A DNA stretch of 14,670 nucleotides from Clostridiaceae bacterium. Lineage in GTDB: Bacteria > Bacillota > Clostridia > Saccharofermentanales > DTU023. The DNA is taken from the NCBI GenBank assembly GCA_012728535.1, contig JAAYEX010000023.1, positions 1 to 14,670 of the forward strand, given 5' to 3'. A model generated the notes under the pieces. The model did no database searches. It was not told where the DNA came from and saw nothing but the letters and a program-made list of their open reading frames with translations. Every line of letters starts with the position of its first letter. Position 1 is the first letter of the stretch. Position numbers and translations under genes: made by a program. This document shows positions 7,504 through 13,210 of this stretch, one piece after another.

Positions 7504-7782
7504 TTAGCGATTTCTGGGTCTGTAGCAATCTCTGCAGTATACCGGTCTGTTATCGCTGGGTTGGAAAGGTACTTCTGTGTCTTTTCCACATTCGGCACAT
7601 ACGGCGGGATACAAGGTACGGGGACCACGGTTGCTCCCTCTGTCGCGTTTTCTTGCCTGGCGGCAGTTCTGACAGCGGACCGGCTCGTTTTCAAAGCCCT
7701 TTTCGCGGTAGAAATCCTGCTCTGCCTCTGTGAACACAAAATCAGCGCCACAGTCTTTGCATGTAATAGTTTTGTCTGCCAT
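7504..7782 (-). CDS. Small zinc-ribbon protein with four CxxC motifs (CxxC-x17-CxxC family)
   Basis: A 92-residue, probably cytoplasmic protein with four CxxC pairs: C8/C11, C37/C40, C62/C65 and C83/C86. C65 to C83 encloses exactly 17 residues, which fits the uncharacterised CxxC-x17-CxxC family. The N-terminal half (ITCKDCGADFVFTEAEQDFY) resembles the probable zinc-ribbon domain often found with it. A basic linker, RQARKRDRGSNRG (41-53), could contact nucleic acid. Function is unknown; two zinc sites are inferred. The ATG at 7780-7782 has AGAGG about 11 bases upstream. It is monocistronic, with a promoter at 7867-7895 and a strong terminator. Confidence 0.88.
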   Translation of the reverse strand: MADKTITCKDCGADFVFTEAEQDFYREKGFENEPVRCQNCRQARKRDRGSNRGPRTLYPAVCAECGKDTEVPFQPSDNRPVYCRDCYRPRNR

Positions 7783-7866
7783 TTTTTCTTGGACCTCTTT
7801 CGTTTCTTCCGAAACATTGGTATTTCTTAGAAATCGACGTTTTACTGCAGATTCACTAAGGCCTAA

Positions 7867-7895
7867 ATACTAGCATAAGAGTAAAAAATCAACAA
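7867..7895 (-). promoter_or_regulatory. Promoter of the zinc-ribbon gene
   Basis: Minus strand: TTGTTG (7890-7895), 17-base spacer, TAGTAT (7867-7872). It gives a leader of about 78 bases to the ATG at 7782. Together with the plus-strand -10 at 7939-7944 it accounts for the divergent region 7783-7979. Confidence 0.5.
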
Positions 7896-7938
7896 GCATA
7901 CATAAGTGGAATCAGCAGCTATATATATAGTGATAACA

Positions 7939-7944
7939 TATAAT
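7939..7944 (+). promoter_or_regulatory. Consensus -10 box upstream of the kinase-like gene
   Basis: TATAAT lies 35 bases before the ATG at 7980. No good -35 box is found 16-18 bases upstream (CAGCTA), so the promoter may be weak or activator-dependent. The region just upstream is AT-rich, with an ATATATATA run at 7920-7928. Confidence 0.4.
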
Positions 7945-7979
7945 ACAAAGAGTAATTAAGCTTTGGGCGGGAGGGTCTT

Positions 7980-8978
7980 ATGCCTGTTATGACGATTAGC
8001 TATCAGCGTGGCGCATTTGGTCAGGAAATAGCCCGGCGCCTGGCATTGAAACTTGGACTTCCCATCTTTGACCGCAATGAAGCTATGAACTACTTTCTGG
8101 CGGATGTCGCCAGCCCCTACGATATAAACATGTTAAATGAAAGCCCGAAGTATTTTCTGAAAGAGTGTTCGCAAGGCATTACTTTTCGTGATCTTTTGTC
8201 TGAACGCTTGGCCGGATATGCAGATAACAATAACGCAGTTATGCTGGGTTTTTCCGCGCACCTGCTTCTTGGCAATCATCCTCATGCTCTCAACTTTTAT
8301 ATTACCGCTCCCGTGCACGTCAGAGAACAGCGTTTCCAGGCTGAACGAAAAGGTATGTCACTGGAAGAAGTTCGTGAAAGACTGATCCGTTCAGACCGAA
8401 AATCACGCCGCTATTCACTGGTGCTTTATGGCGCAGAAGAAACGGATCCCTTCCATTATCACGTGACACTAAATACGGGAAGAATCTCCGTCGATGCTGC
8501 TGTTAAGCTGATTGCGGAGGTATACAAGGACCATATGGCCCGTGAATTCCTCTATAATTCTACAGAGGAAGCCGGGAGGGTGCAGCACAGGAAGGAGTTT
8601 ACCACGATCATGAAAGATCCTTCCGAAATACCATTTGCCAAGGTATTGGATATGTATAATATTCGTTGGATATATGAGCCTAAGACCTTCCCCCTTGAAT
8701 GGGATGATAATGGTAATGTGGGTTTGGCCTTTTCTCCGGACTTCTATCTCCCCGATTACAATCTCTATCTTGAGCTGACTGTAATGAATCAACGCTATAC
8801 CGGGCTTAAAAAGAAAAAAGCACGTCTGCTGAATGAGCTTTACCCAGGAACAAATATTGAAATAGTCTACCGTCGTGATTATGATCATCTGCTGCGCAGC
8901 CTCAGCACAGCCGGTGAAATGATGAGCGACAACGGGCTCTCTTTTAACACTGATAATGAAGATATTGAGGATTATTGA
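7980..8978 (+). CDS. Cytidylate-kinase-like protein fused to a PD-(D/E)xK-like C-terminal domain
   Basis: A 332-residue protein of unknown function. Residues 1-185 resemble the cytidylate-kinase-like P-loop family: MTISYQRGAFGQEIARRLALKLG at the start, AVMLGFSA (86-93), a Walker-B/core strand NFYITAPVHVREQRF, and a helical lid about 125-145. The P-loop is degenerate: the usual SRQYGSGG is YQRGAFGQ, and the usual GRGA is GFSA, so catalysis is doubtful. Residues 217-305 form a separate domain, FAKVLDMYNIRWIYEP, then FSPDFYLPDYNLYLELT, then KKKKARLLNELYP and IEIVYRRDY. The pattern E233...D254...E265-x-T with nearby lysines resembles a PD-(D/E)xK nuclease fold. The C-terminus is acidic. GGGAGG precedes the ATG by five bases. 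It is co-transcribed with the phosphoribosyltransferase-like gene two bases downstream. Family placement is from memory of motifs. Confidence 0.8.
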   Translation: MPVMTISYQRGAFGQEIARRLALKLGLPIFDRNEAMNYFLADVASPYDINMLNESPKYFLKECSQGITFRDLLSERLAGYADNNNAVMLGFSAHLLLGNHPHALNFYITAPVHVREQRFQAERKGMSLEEVRERLIRSDRKSRRYSLVLYGAEETDPFHYHVTLNTGRISVDAAVKLIAEVYKDHMAREFLYNSTEEAGRVQHRKEFTTIMKDPSEIPFAKVLDMYNIRWIYEPKTFPLEWDDNGNVGLAFSPDFYLPDYNLYLELTVMNQRYTGLKKKKARLLNELYPGTNIEIVYRRDYDHLLRSLSTAGEMMSDNGLSFNTDNEDIEDY

Positions 8979-8980
8979 CA

Positions 8981-9532
8981 ATGGGCCGCCGCATTCCTAC
9001 AGCTGAAGAATATGAAAAGCAGATCCGCTACACCAGAGACGAGATTGAGGCCAGATTACGTTCACTGGGCCAGGAAATAGATCGCGATTTCCCCGATGGG
9101 GTCATTCTCCTAATTTATCTTCGGGCTGCTGCTGTCTTTGGCTGTGACCTCCTACGCAAAATTACGGTGGACGCTGACATTGACTTTCTCAGCATCGGCC
9201 GCTATCAGGTGGATGAAAATGAATCGCCACTCCTCTTCCTGCGACAGGATGCTACAGTCAACCTTTTCCGACAGAACGTTTTACTATGCACTGATATTGT
9301 GCGCAGCGGCTTTACTATGCACTTCTTGCTGCAACAACTTAAGGCAAAGAATCCAAAGTCCCTGCAAATCTGCACACTACTCCACAATGAAGACCAGCAA
9401 CTCCTGCCTTTGCCTCTGGCCTACATAGGTTTTGACACATCTTATGCTTCTTTATGCGGTTACGGTATGCACTTTAAGGGACAAGGAAGACAGTTTCCGG
9501 ATATCGTTGAGCTGATTAAAGAGGACCAGTAG
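8981..9532 (+). CDS. Hypoxanthine phosphoribosyltransferase-like protein with altered active site
   Basis: A 183-residue protein of the type I purine phosphoribosyltransferase fold. Family enzymes convert hypoxanthine or guanine plus PRPP to IMP or GMP. The fold is visible throughout: the N-terminal helix, GVILLIYLRAAAVFGCDLL (40-58), DADIDFL, and LLCTDIVRSGFTMHFLLQQL with ICTLLHN and YIGF. Compared with active Hpt, the PRPP motif EDIVD(S/T)G reads TDIVRSG (104-110), replacing the first acidic residue by Thr and the catalytic-base Asp by Arg108. The purine-contacting Lys is about Asn136, the late Asp of GY-x-x-D is His164, and the loop LKG is LRA. It is therefore probably inactive or has a changed role; this is inference. 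The ATG at 8981 has GAGG ten bases upstream; a TTG at 8975 is too close to it. Paired with the kinase-like gene. Confidence 0.85.
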   Translation: MGRRIPTAEEYEKQIRYTRDEIEARLRSLGQEIDRDFPDGVILLIYLRAAAVFGCDLLRKITVDADIDFLSIGRYQVDENESPLLFLRQDATVNLFRQNVLLCTDIVRSGFTMHFLLQQLKAKNPKSLQICTLLHNEDQQLLPLPLAYIGFDTSYASLCGYGMHFKGQGRQFPDIVELIKEDQ

Positions 9533-9557
9533 ATTAGGATCAAATATTTTCGGGCAT

Positions 9558-9850
9558 AAAAGGGGCTCCAGCGAACCCATAACTTCTTTTATCTTTACTA
9601 ACTACCTGTTTATCGACCTTTTTTTTATTCCTGACACCTAACTTTTTTTAGGAGTTTTGTGTCTGAACTTTCGTCACCTGATTTATTCTGCTTTGTATCC
9701 GGAAGCTATTGCTTCCTTATGTTTCTTTTCAGTAGTTTTCAATTACTGAAAATGCAGATCTAACTATGTGACGACAGTCTTACCGTGATTTTCATCTCCG
9801 GTAGATAGTTTTCAAGATACTGTCCATTGGTGGTATTCCCTGGAGCCTGC
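9558..9850 (-). ncRNA. Candidate structured non-coding RNA, about 290 nt, unclassified
   Basis: The 480-base gap after the phosphoribosyltransferase-like gene holds no credible ORF but has a strong minus-strand promoter and dense structure. The 5' segment GGCTCCAG (9840-9847) pairs perfectly with CTGGAGCC (9564-9571). The stem extends through GAATACC with GGGTTC, so the two ends close on each other, followed by CC and TTTT. Inside, in transcript order, are: GACAGT/ACTGTC (9819-9824 with 9773-9778) enclosing TACCG/CGGTA; a perfect 9-bp hairpin TTTTCAGTA/TACTGAAAA (9726-9752); GGAAGC-AATA-GCTTCC (9701-9716); and a bulged GACAC/GTGTC plus CCTAA/TTAGG hairpin (9633-9663). Downstream lies only the antisense of protein genes, so it is not a leader. 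It lacks tmRNA, RNase P and SRP hallmarks; I cannot name it. Ends are approximate. Confidence 0.6.
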
Positions 9851-9854
9851 CTAA

Positions 9855-9884
9855 AGTATATAACCGACCCGTGAAATTTGTCAA
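9855..9884 (-). promoter_or_regulatory. Promoter of the candidate ncRNA
   Basis: Minus strand: consensus TTGACA (9879-9884), 18-base spacer, TATACT (9855-9860). An overlapping TATATA gives 16 bases. Predicted starts are 9847-9850, exactly where the closing stem of the RNA begins. Confidence 0.7.
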
Positions 9885-10015
9885 GTATTTTTTGTAACAT
9901 TAATCACGATTGTGAATAATTATTAGTACGATGTTTTCTTTCCCGATTTGTCCCCGCATTAATGAAATAGATCAAAAAGCCCCCCGTGATTATCAGGACC
10001 AATTGCTCTGAGCTT
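9885..10015. other. Intergenic stretch between ncRNA promoter and membrane-protein gene
   Basis: AT-rich and without an ORF. On the minus strand, after the stop at 10016, a short imperfect stem around CCTGATAATCACGG runs into GGGGC and five T (9974-9998). This could be a weak terminator, but it is not convincing. Confidence 0.3.
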
Positions 10016-10585
10016 CTATGGGATTCTTCCGGCATCCTTACCACTCAAATGTCCTGTTCGCAACATCAGTTCTCGTTCAAGCTGTGGATAATTATCCGCT
10101 GTGCAGAACAAGGCTATCTGTTCCATCAAGCCGGCACGAAGCAAAATAGTGTAAGATCTTTTCTTATACTTCACCTTGCTGATTCGCTTCCATGGGAGAA
10201 ATACTTCTTGTCTTGCCTGCGCCATCATTCCACTGCCAACCGCCGTCGCATTTGCAGACAGCAAGCCTAAGGCAATCGTCAGCCTGTTTATGATGCGGTT
10301 CTTTCCGGCCTGCTTTGCTTGTGTCCGGCAGACAACCCCATAATCGTCCATGCTGAATTCTGCTTCGTACCTGCCACGAAAGATTGCCATCACCAGCAAC
10401 CAGGTTAGTAAGAAAAGTACAGCGATGAGGGCCAGTCCATAGATTGCATAAACGCTCTTACCTGATGCAAGTGCGACCACAATTACGACCAGGCCAAAGG
10501 GAATCCCTATGGCCAGGCCCAACTGTTTCAAAATGACTGTGTTCCTGAATATTGGAACACTGATCTGCCACTGAAGTTTTTCCAT
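10016..10585 (-). CDS. Two-TM membrane protein with C-terminal PH/YcxB-like domain, unknown function
   Basis: A 189-residue protein. Two hydrophobic helices lie at about 22-41 (GLAIGIPFGLVVIVVALASG) and 46-69 (VYAIYGLALIAVLFLLTWLLVMAIF), placing it in the cytoplasmic membrane. The rest (about 72-165) looks like a small beta-rich cytoplasmic domain: YEAEFSMDDYGVVCRT, then QEVFLPWKRISKVKYKKRSYTILLR. The WKRISKVK and YTILLR segments recall YcxB/bacterial-PH-type proteins; this is a resemblance, not proof. The ATG at 10583-10585 has a weak purine-rich site (AGAAGAAGAG) upstream. It follows the next gene in the same direction after 94 bases, so co-transcription with the zinc-ribbon membrane proteins is possible. 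Confidence 0.8.
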   Translation of the reverse strand: MEKLQWQISVPIFRNTVILKQLGLAIGIPFGLVVIVVALASGKSVYAIYGLALIAVLFLLTWLLVMAIFRGRYEAEFSMDDYGVVCRTQAKQAGKNRIINRLTIALGLLSANATAVGSGMMAQARQEVFLPWKRISKVKYKKRSYTILLRAGLMEQIALFCTADNYPQLERELMLRTGHLSGKDAGRIP

Positions 10586-10679
10586 TTTTGATCTCTTCTT
10601 CTCCAGCCTGTCGACTTGTGTTTCTGTACGGTTCTCCTGATCTACAGAGAGACTTTCACTTCAGTTTCAGCAGTAGTAG

Positions 10680-11378
10680 TTATTCCACCCTTGTCCCGCA
10701 TTCGGCGCAGAATAGTGCATCTTCATGTAAGGGAGTAGAGCAGTTTGAACATAGTTTTACGCTTGGAAGAGGAACTGCTGGCTGTGGCGGTGCTACATGC
10801 TGTTCCTGGACCGGAGGTGCAGGCTGTGGAGGTACCACATACTGTTCCTGGACCGGAGGTACGGGCTGCGGCGGTGCCACATACTGTTCCTGGACCGGGG
10901 GCGGTCCTGCCGGATAAGCTGTTTGTACGGGTGCAGGTACAGGTGCCGGCGCGGGTTTCGGTTTCGCTTTAATGACAAAGTCCCCACCGGCAATTTTCGA
11001 GATCATGGGTAGGCCTGCATCCTTACCACGAAGCAAGTTAAGAATGGCAATGACAGAGAATACGGCCAGAGCCAGGTAAAGTAAAGTTCCCACAATCGAT
11101 CCGATTGTGCCCATAACACTAGCTACTCTGAAAAGCTTAACCCATCCGAAAAATGTAGCCAGGCCGCCAAAAATCCAGCCTATGACCAGATCTGCCAGAT
11201 AATAGACAATCATCAGAAGGAGAGCCTGTATCGTCTGCCTGTTCAGCCACTCATCCTTTTCTGCTAAGAGTGCAAAGCCACAAACAAGCAGCACTGCGAT
11301 TGGCTGCCTGAGTACTACAAAGGCGAAGGCGATTACCGCAACAGCGGTAAGACTTAAACCGAATTTTCCTTTTTTCAT
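10680..11378 (-). CDS. Membrane protein with Pro-rich repeat linker and C-terminal zinc ribbon
   Basis: A 232-residue protein, function unknown. Several hydrophobic segments fill residues about 8-118 (LSLTAVAVIAFAFVVL, IAVLLVCGFALLA, ALLLMIVYYLADLVIGWIF, GTLLYLALAVFSVIAIL), giving about four helices. A cytoplasmic-looking Pro-rich linker follows (139-206), with three near-identical PPVQEQYVAPPQP-type units. A zinc ribbon ends the protein (C210/C213 and C224/C227: CSNCSTPLHEDALFCAECG). The ATG at 11376-11378 is chosen with AAGG about 12 bases upstream; the GTG at 11385-11387 is only three bases from that site. The neighbouring gene also couples zinc ribbons to two membrane helices, so the two may work together. 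This is inference. Confidence 0.85.
   Translation of the reverse strand: MKKGKFGLSLTAVAVIAFAFVVLRQPIAVLLVCGFALLAEKDEWLNRQTIQALLLMIVYYLADLVIGWIFGGLATFFGWVKLFRVASVMGTIGSIVGTLLYLALAVFSVIAILNLLRGKDAGLPMISKIAGGDFVIKAKPKPAPAPVPAPVQTAYPAGPPPVQEQYVAPPQPVPPVQEQYVVPPQPAPPVQEQHVAPPQPAVPLPSVKLCSNCSTPLHEDALFCAECGTRVE
10780..10905. repeat. Three tandem 42-bp repeats in the Pro-rich linker
   Basis: Units at 10780-10821, 10822-10863 and 10864-10905, each beginning GGCTGTGG or GGCTGCGG and containing TGTTCCTGGACCGG. Each encodes 14 residues, so copy-number change would keep the reading frame of the zinc-ribbon membrane protein. Confidence 0.9.
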
Positions 11379-11493
11379 AATAAACACACACCTTTTCTAC
11401 TTTTATATCTGCTTTTGCCATTTGGAAAAGCTGTCTTCCTCATTTTCCGCAGATTCTGCGATATCTTCCACTTTCCTTAATATTTATTCCTGC

Positions 11494-12183
11494 TCACTTG
11501 AGCAGAGGGCATTTACAGCGGAAGCAATTGTCATCCTTTATGTCGCATAAAGTCCCGCAGGCATTGCAGGGAATAAACTTGTCAGCTGTTTTGTCGTATT
11601 TCTCATAGGACTTCAAGCCTGCATGGTGGCGAACACGGTCTCCGACATTGTAATAGTTATAGAGTATGTCAGTATCATTCCATGTAAGCACATGCTTTTT
11701 CCCATCGTCACTGCGAATAATTACAGAATACTCCAGATAGTCTTCAGTACGGACATCGCCATCACCATAATCATGCCGGGTGGTTTTTTTCCTGATTTTT
11801 TTGTCTTCTACCGTGCCGTCCCAGGTTCTGCTTCGTTTACGACCTAAAATCTGAAAAAATGCAATCAGTAAAAACATACCGCCAATAGCCAGGCCTATAT
11901 AGAGCGATCCGGGGTTTTCCATTTCCGAACTGTTTTCACCATAGATGTAGAAACCGACGACAGCAACAACTGCGAGAATCAAAGTGAAGATTGCTGAGTA
12001 GCGGTTGCTGTTCTTAACGTATCGGGCGAAGGCAGGGTCTTGAATACGAGTTGAGAAGCCCCGCATACCCCCATACTGTGCCGGTTGTGCAGGTCGTGGC
12101 GTCTCTCGCCTGAGTGCCCTGGCACATGAGGTACAAAAACTGCTGTTTTCTGCTAGCAACGCTCCGCAATTCTGGCAATACAT
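11494..12183 (-). CDS. Membrane protein with zinc ribbons at both ends, unknown function
   Basis: A 229-residue protein. The start at 12181-12183 is chosen because AAGGAG lies eight bases upstream and the zinc ribbon begins at once (MYCQNCGALL, C3/C6 with C17/C20). A longer in-frame start at 12207 has no such site. A Pro-rich stretch (29-37) leads to two membrane helices at about 62-81 (YSAIFTLILAVVAVVGFYIY) and 95-113 (YIGLAIGGMFLLIAFFQIL). A soluble beta-rich domain follows (117-190: RTWDGTVEDKKIRKK, LEYSVIIRSDDGKKHVLTW, YYNVGDRVRHHAG), recalling DUF3592-like extracytoplasmic or cytoplasmic modules. A second ribbon closes it (C206/C209 with C220/C223). Function is not recognised. A 19-codon ORF sits upstream. 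Confidence 0.85.
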   Translation of the reverse strand: MYCQNCGALLAENSSFCTSCARALRRETPRPAQPAQYGGMRGFSTRIQDPAFARYVKNSNRYSAIFTLILAVVAVVGFYIYGENSSEMENPGSLYIGLAIGGMFLLIAFFQILGRKRSRTWDGTVEDKKIRKKTTRHDYGDGDVRTEDYLEYSVIIRSDDGKKHVLTWNDTDILYNYYNVGDRVRHHAGLKSYEKYDKTADKFIPCNACGTLCDIKDDNCFRCKCPLLK

Positions 12184-12211
12184 AAGAAAGTCTCCTTCCT
12201 GAGGCATATTA

Positions 12212-12271
12212 CTAGATCATATAAGCGGGGGAATTACGTAAGTAAGAATCATCTGAACGGGTAGTTTTCAT
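12212..12271 (-). CDS. Possible 19-residue leader peptide (MKTTRSDDSYLRNSPAYMI)
   Basis: ATG at 12269-12271 preceded by AGGGGA five to six bases upstream, TAG at 12212-12214, ending 28 bases before the zinc-ribbon membrane gene. The ribosome site is good, but a 19-codon frame can easily occur by chance and the peptide resembles nothing I know. Conservation would decide. Confidence 0.25.
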   Translation of the reverse strand: MKTTRSDDSYLRNSPAYMI

Positions 12272-12426
12272 AAAAATTCCCCTGTTTTTCAGTTTGTATC
12301 TCAATATAATAATAATTGGTCCGAGAGAAGAGGTTCTGCCGTCTTTTCAGCTTTTCTACTTCTGTTATCAGCTTTAATTCTACATCAAAAACAGAAAGAT
12401 ATTTCAATAAATTACAAAATATATAG
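12272..12426. other. AT-rich intergenic region between superoxide dismutase terminator and zinc-ribbon gene
   Basis: No credible ORF. On the minus strand, TATTAT/TATATT around 12300-12312 could serve as a -10, but no matching -35 is seen at proper spacing. Confidence 0.3.
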
Positions 12427-12460
12427 ATAAAGGGTATTTCCAATCGAAAATACCCTTTTA
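12427..12460 (-). terminator. Terminator hairpin after the superoxide dismutase gene
   Basis: A perfect 11-bp inverted repeat, AAAGGGTATTT (12429-12439) and AAATACCCTTT (12448-12458) with an 8-base loop, lies 31 bases after the sod stop. The U-tract on the minus strand is short (TTTAT, then AT-rich), so it may act in both directions. Confidence 0.75.
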
Positions 12461-12489
12461 AGTTATCATTTATTAAGTTACTGAATGAA

Positions 12490-13065
12490 TTAGTATTTTT
12501 CTGCGACAGAGTCCCAGTTGACCAAATCCCAATACTTTTCGATATACTGCGGGCGGGCGTTGCGGTAATCGACATAATAGGCATGTTCCCAGACGTCGCA
12601 GGTCAGCAGCGCTGTTTTGCCATCTGTCATAGGTGTAGCCGCATTGCTGGTACTGACAATTTCAAGCTTGCCGTCAGCGTCTTTAACCAACCAGGCCCAA
12701 CCGGAGCCAAAGGTACCTGCCGCTACAGCAGAGAACTTTTCTTTGAATTCGTCAAAAGAGCCAAAGGCTTCATCAATGGCTTCTGCTAATTCACCGCTTG
12801 GTTTTCCACCGGCATCAGGTGCCAGACAGTTCCAGTAGAAAGTATGATTCCAGACCTGGGCGGCATTGTTAAAGATTCCGCCACTTGATTTCTTGATGAT
12901 GTCTTCCAGAGCCATGTCCTCAAACTCGGTTCCGGCAATTAATTTGTTCAGATTTGTGACGTAAGCCTGATGGTGTTTTCCATAGTGATATTCAATGGTT
13001 TCCTGTGAGATAATCGGTTCCAGTGCATCTTTGGCAAATGGCAGTTCGGGTAATTTGTGTTCCAT
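12490..13065 (-). CDS. sodB: Superoxide dismutase, iron type
   Basis: Dismutates superoxide to oxygen and peroxide in the cytoplasm. The 191 residues match the SodB length. Metal ligands are visible: His27 (EYHYGKHH), His74 (VWNHTFYW), Asp157 and His161 (DVWEHAYY). Gln70 in NNAAQVWNH lies on the N-terminal side as in iron enzymes; manganese forms carry the equivalent Gln later. The end DYRNARPQYIEKYWDLVNW is typical. From memory the sequence is strikingly close to proteobacterial SodB, which is notable in a presumed anaerobic Bacillota. The ATG at 13063-13065 follows AAGGAG by seven to eight bases. It is monocistronic, with a terminator at 12427-12460. An inverted repeat at 13133-13162 lies in its upstream region. 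Confidence 0.96.
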   Translation of the reverse strand: MEHKLPELPFAKDALEPIISQETIEYHYGKHHQAYVTNLNKLIAGTEFEDMALEDIIKKSSGGIFNNAAQVWNHTFYWNCLAPDAGGKPSGELAEAIDEAFGSFDEFKEKFSAVAAGTFGSGWAWLVKDADGKLEIVSTSNAATPMTDGKTALLTCDVWEHAYYVDYRNARPQYIEKYWDLVNWDSVAEKY

Positions 13066-13132
13066 TAATTTACTCCTTCTTTTTTCTGTCAGCTATAGGT
13101 CTGACTATTTATTCATTCTTATATACCTTACA

Positions 13133-13162
13133 GGAAGTTCAGGATTGAAAATCCAAACTTCC
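13133..13162. repeat. Inverted repeat upstream of the superoxide dismutase gene
   Basis: GGAAGTT (13133-13139) pairs with AACTTCC (13156-13162), and inside it GGATT pairs with AATCC. It lies 68 bases upstream of the sod ATG and 49 bases after the acyltransferase stop. With no T-tract it could be an operator, an mRNA structure or a weak terminator of the acyltransferase gene. Confidence 0.5.
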
Positions 13163-13210
13163 GACCATATGTTTCATAAGTGACATAAATTATCAGCAAG
13201 AATAATTAGC

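Noticed and set aside
7355..7528. N-terminal extension of gltX to 7528
   Set aside because: It would start upstream of a strong terminator and the gltX promoter, whereas ATG 7354 has GGGAGG at good spacing.
7437..7817. 126-residue minus-strand ORF over the zinc-ribbon gene
   Set aside because: It is a shifted frame of the Cys-rich gene with repetitive composition and crosses its terminator.
8469..8981. 170-residue antisense ORF in the kinase-like gene
   Set aside because: Shadow of the real plus-strand gene; no ribosome site and no recognisable motif.
9558..9850. tmRNA, RNase P RNA, SRP RNA or 6S RNA
   Set aside because: No 3' CCA with T-arm or tag frame, no GAGGAAAGUCC or ACAGAA core, no CAGGNCCGGAAGGNAGCAGC-type SRP loop, and the length and branching do not fit 6S. 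A covariance search could overturn this.
10588..10917. Plus-strand ORF rich in Cys, Gly and Trp repeats
   Set aside because: It is the antisense reading of the 42-bp Pro-rich repeats; the minus strand has the ribosome site, membrane helices and zinc ribbon.
11375..11443. 22-codon minus-strand ORF before the Pro-rich membrane gene
   Set aside because: Poor ribosome site and arbitrary basic sequence; the region more likely is plain leader with a small CGCAGA/TCTGCG palindrome.
12249..12584. 111-residue minus-strand ORF over the end of sodB
   Set aside because: Half lies in the wrong frame of sodB and it runs through the terminator hairpin; no ribosome site.
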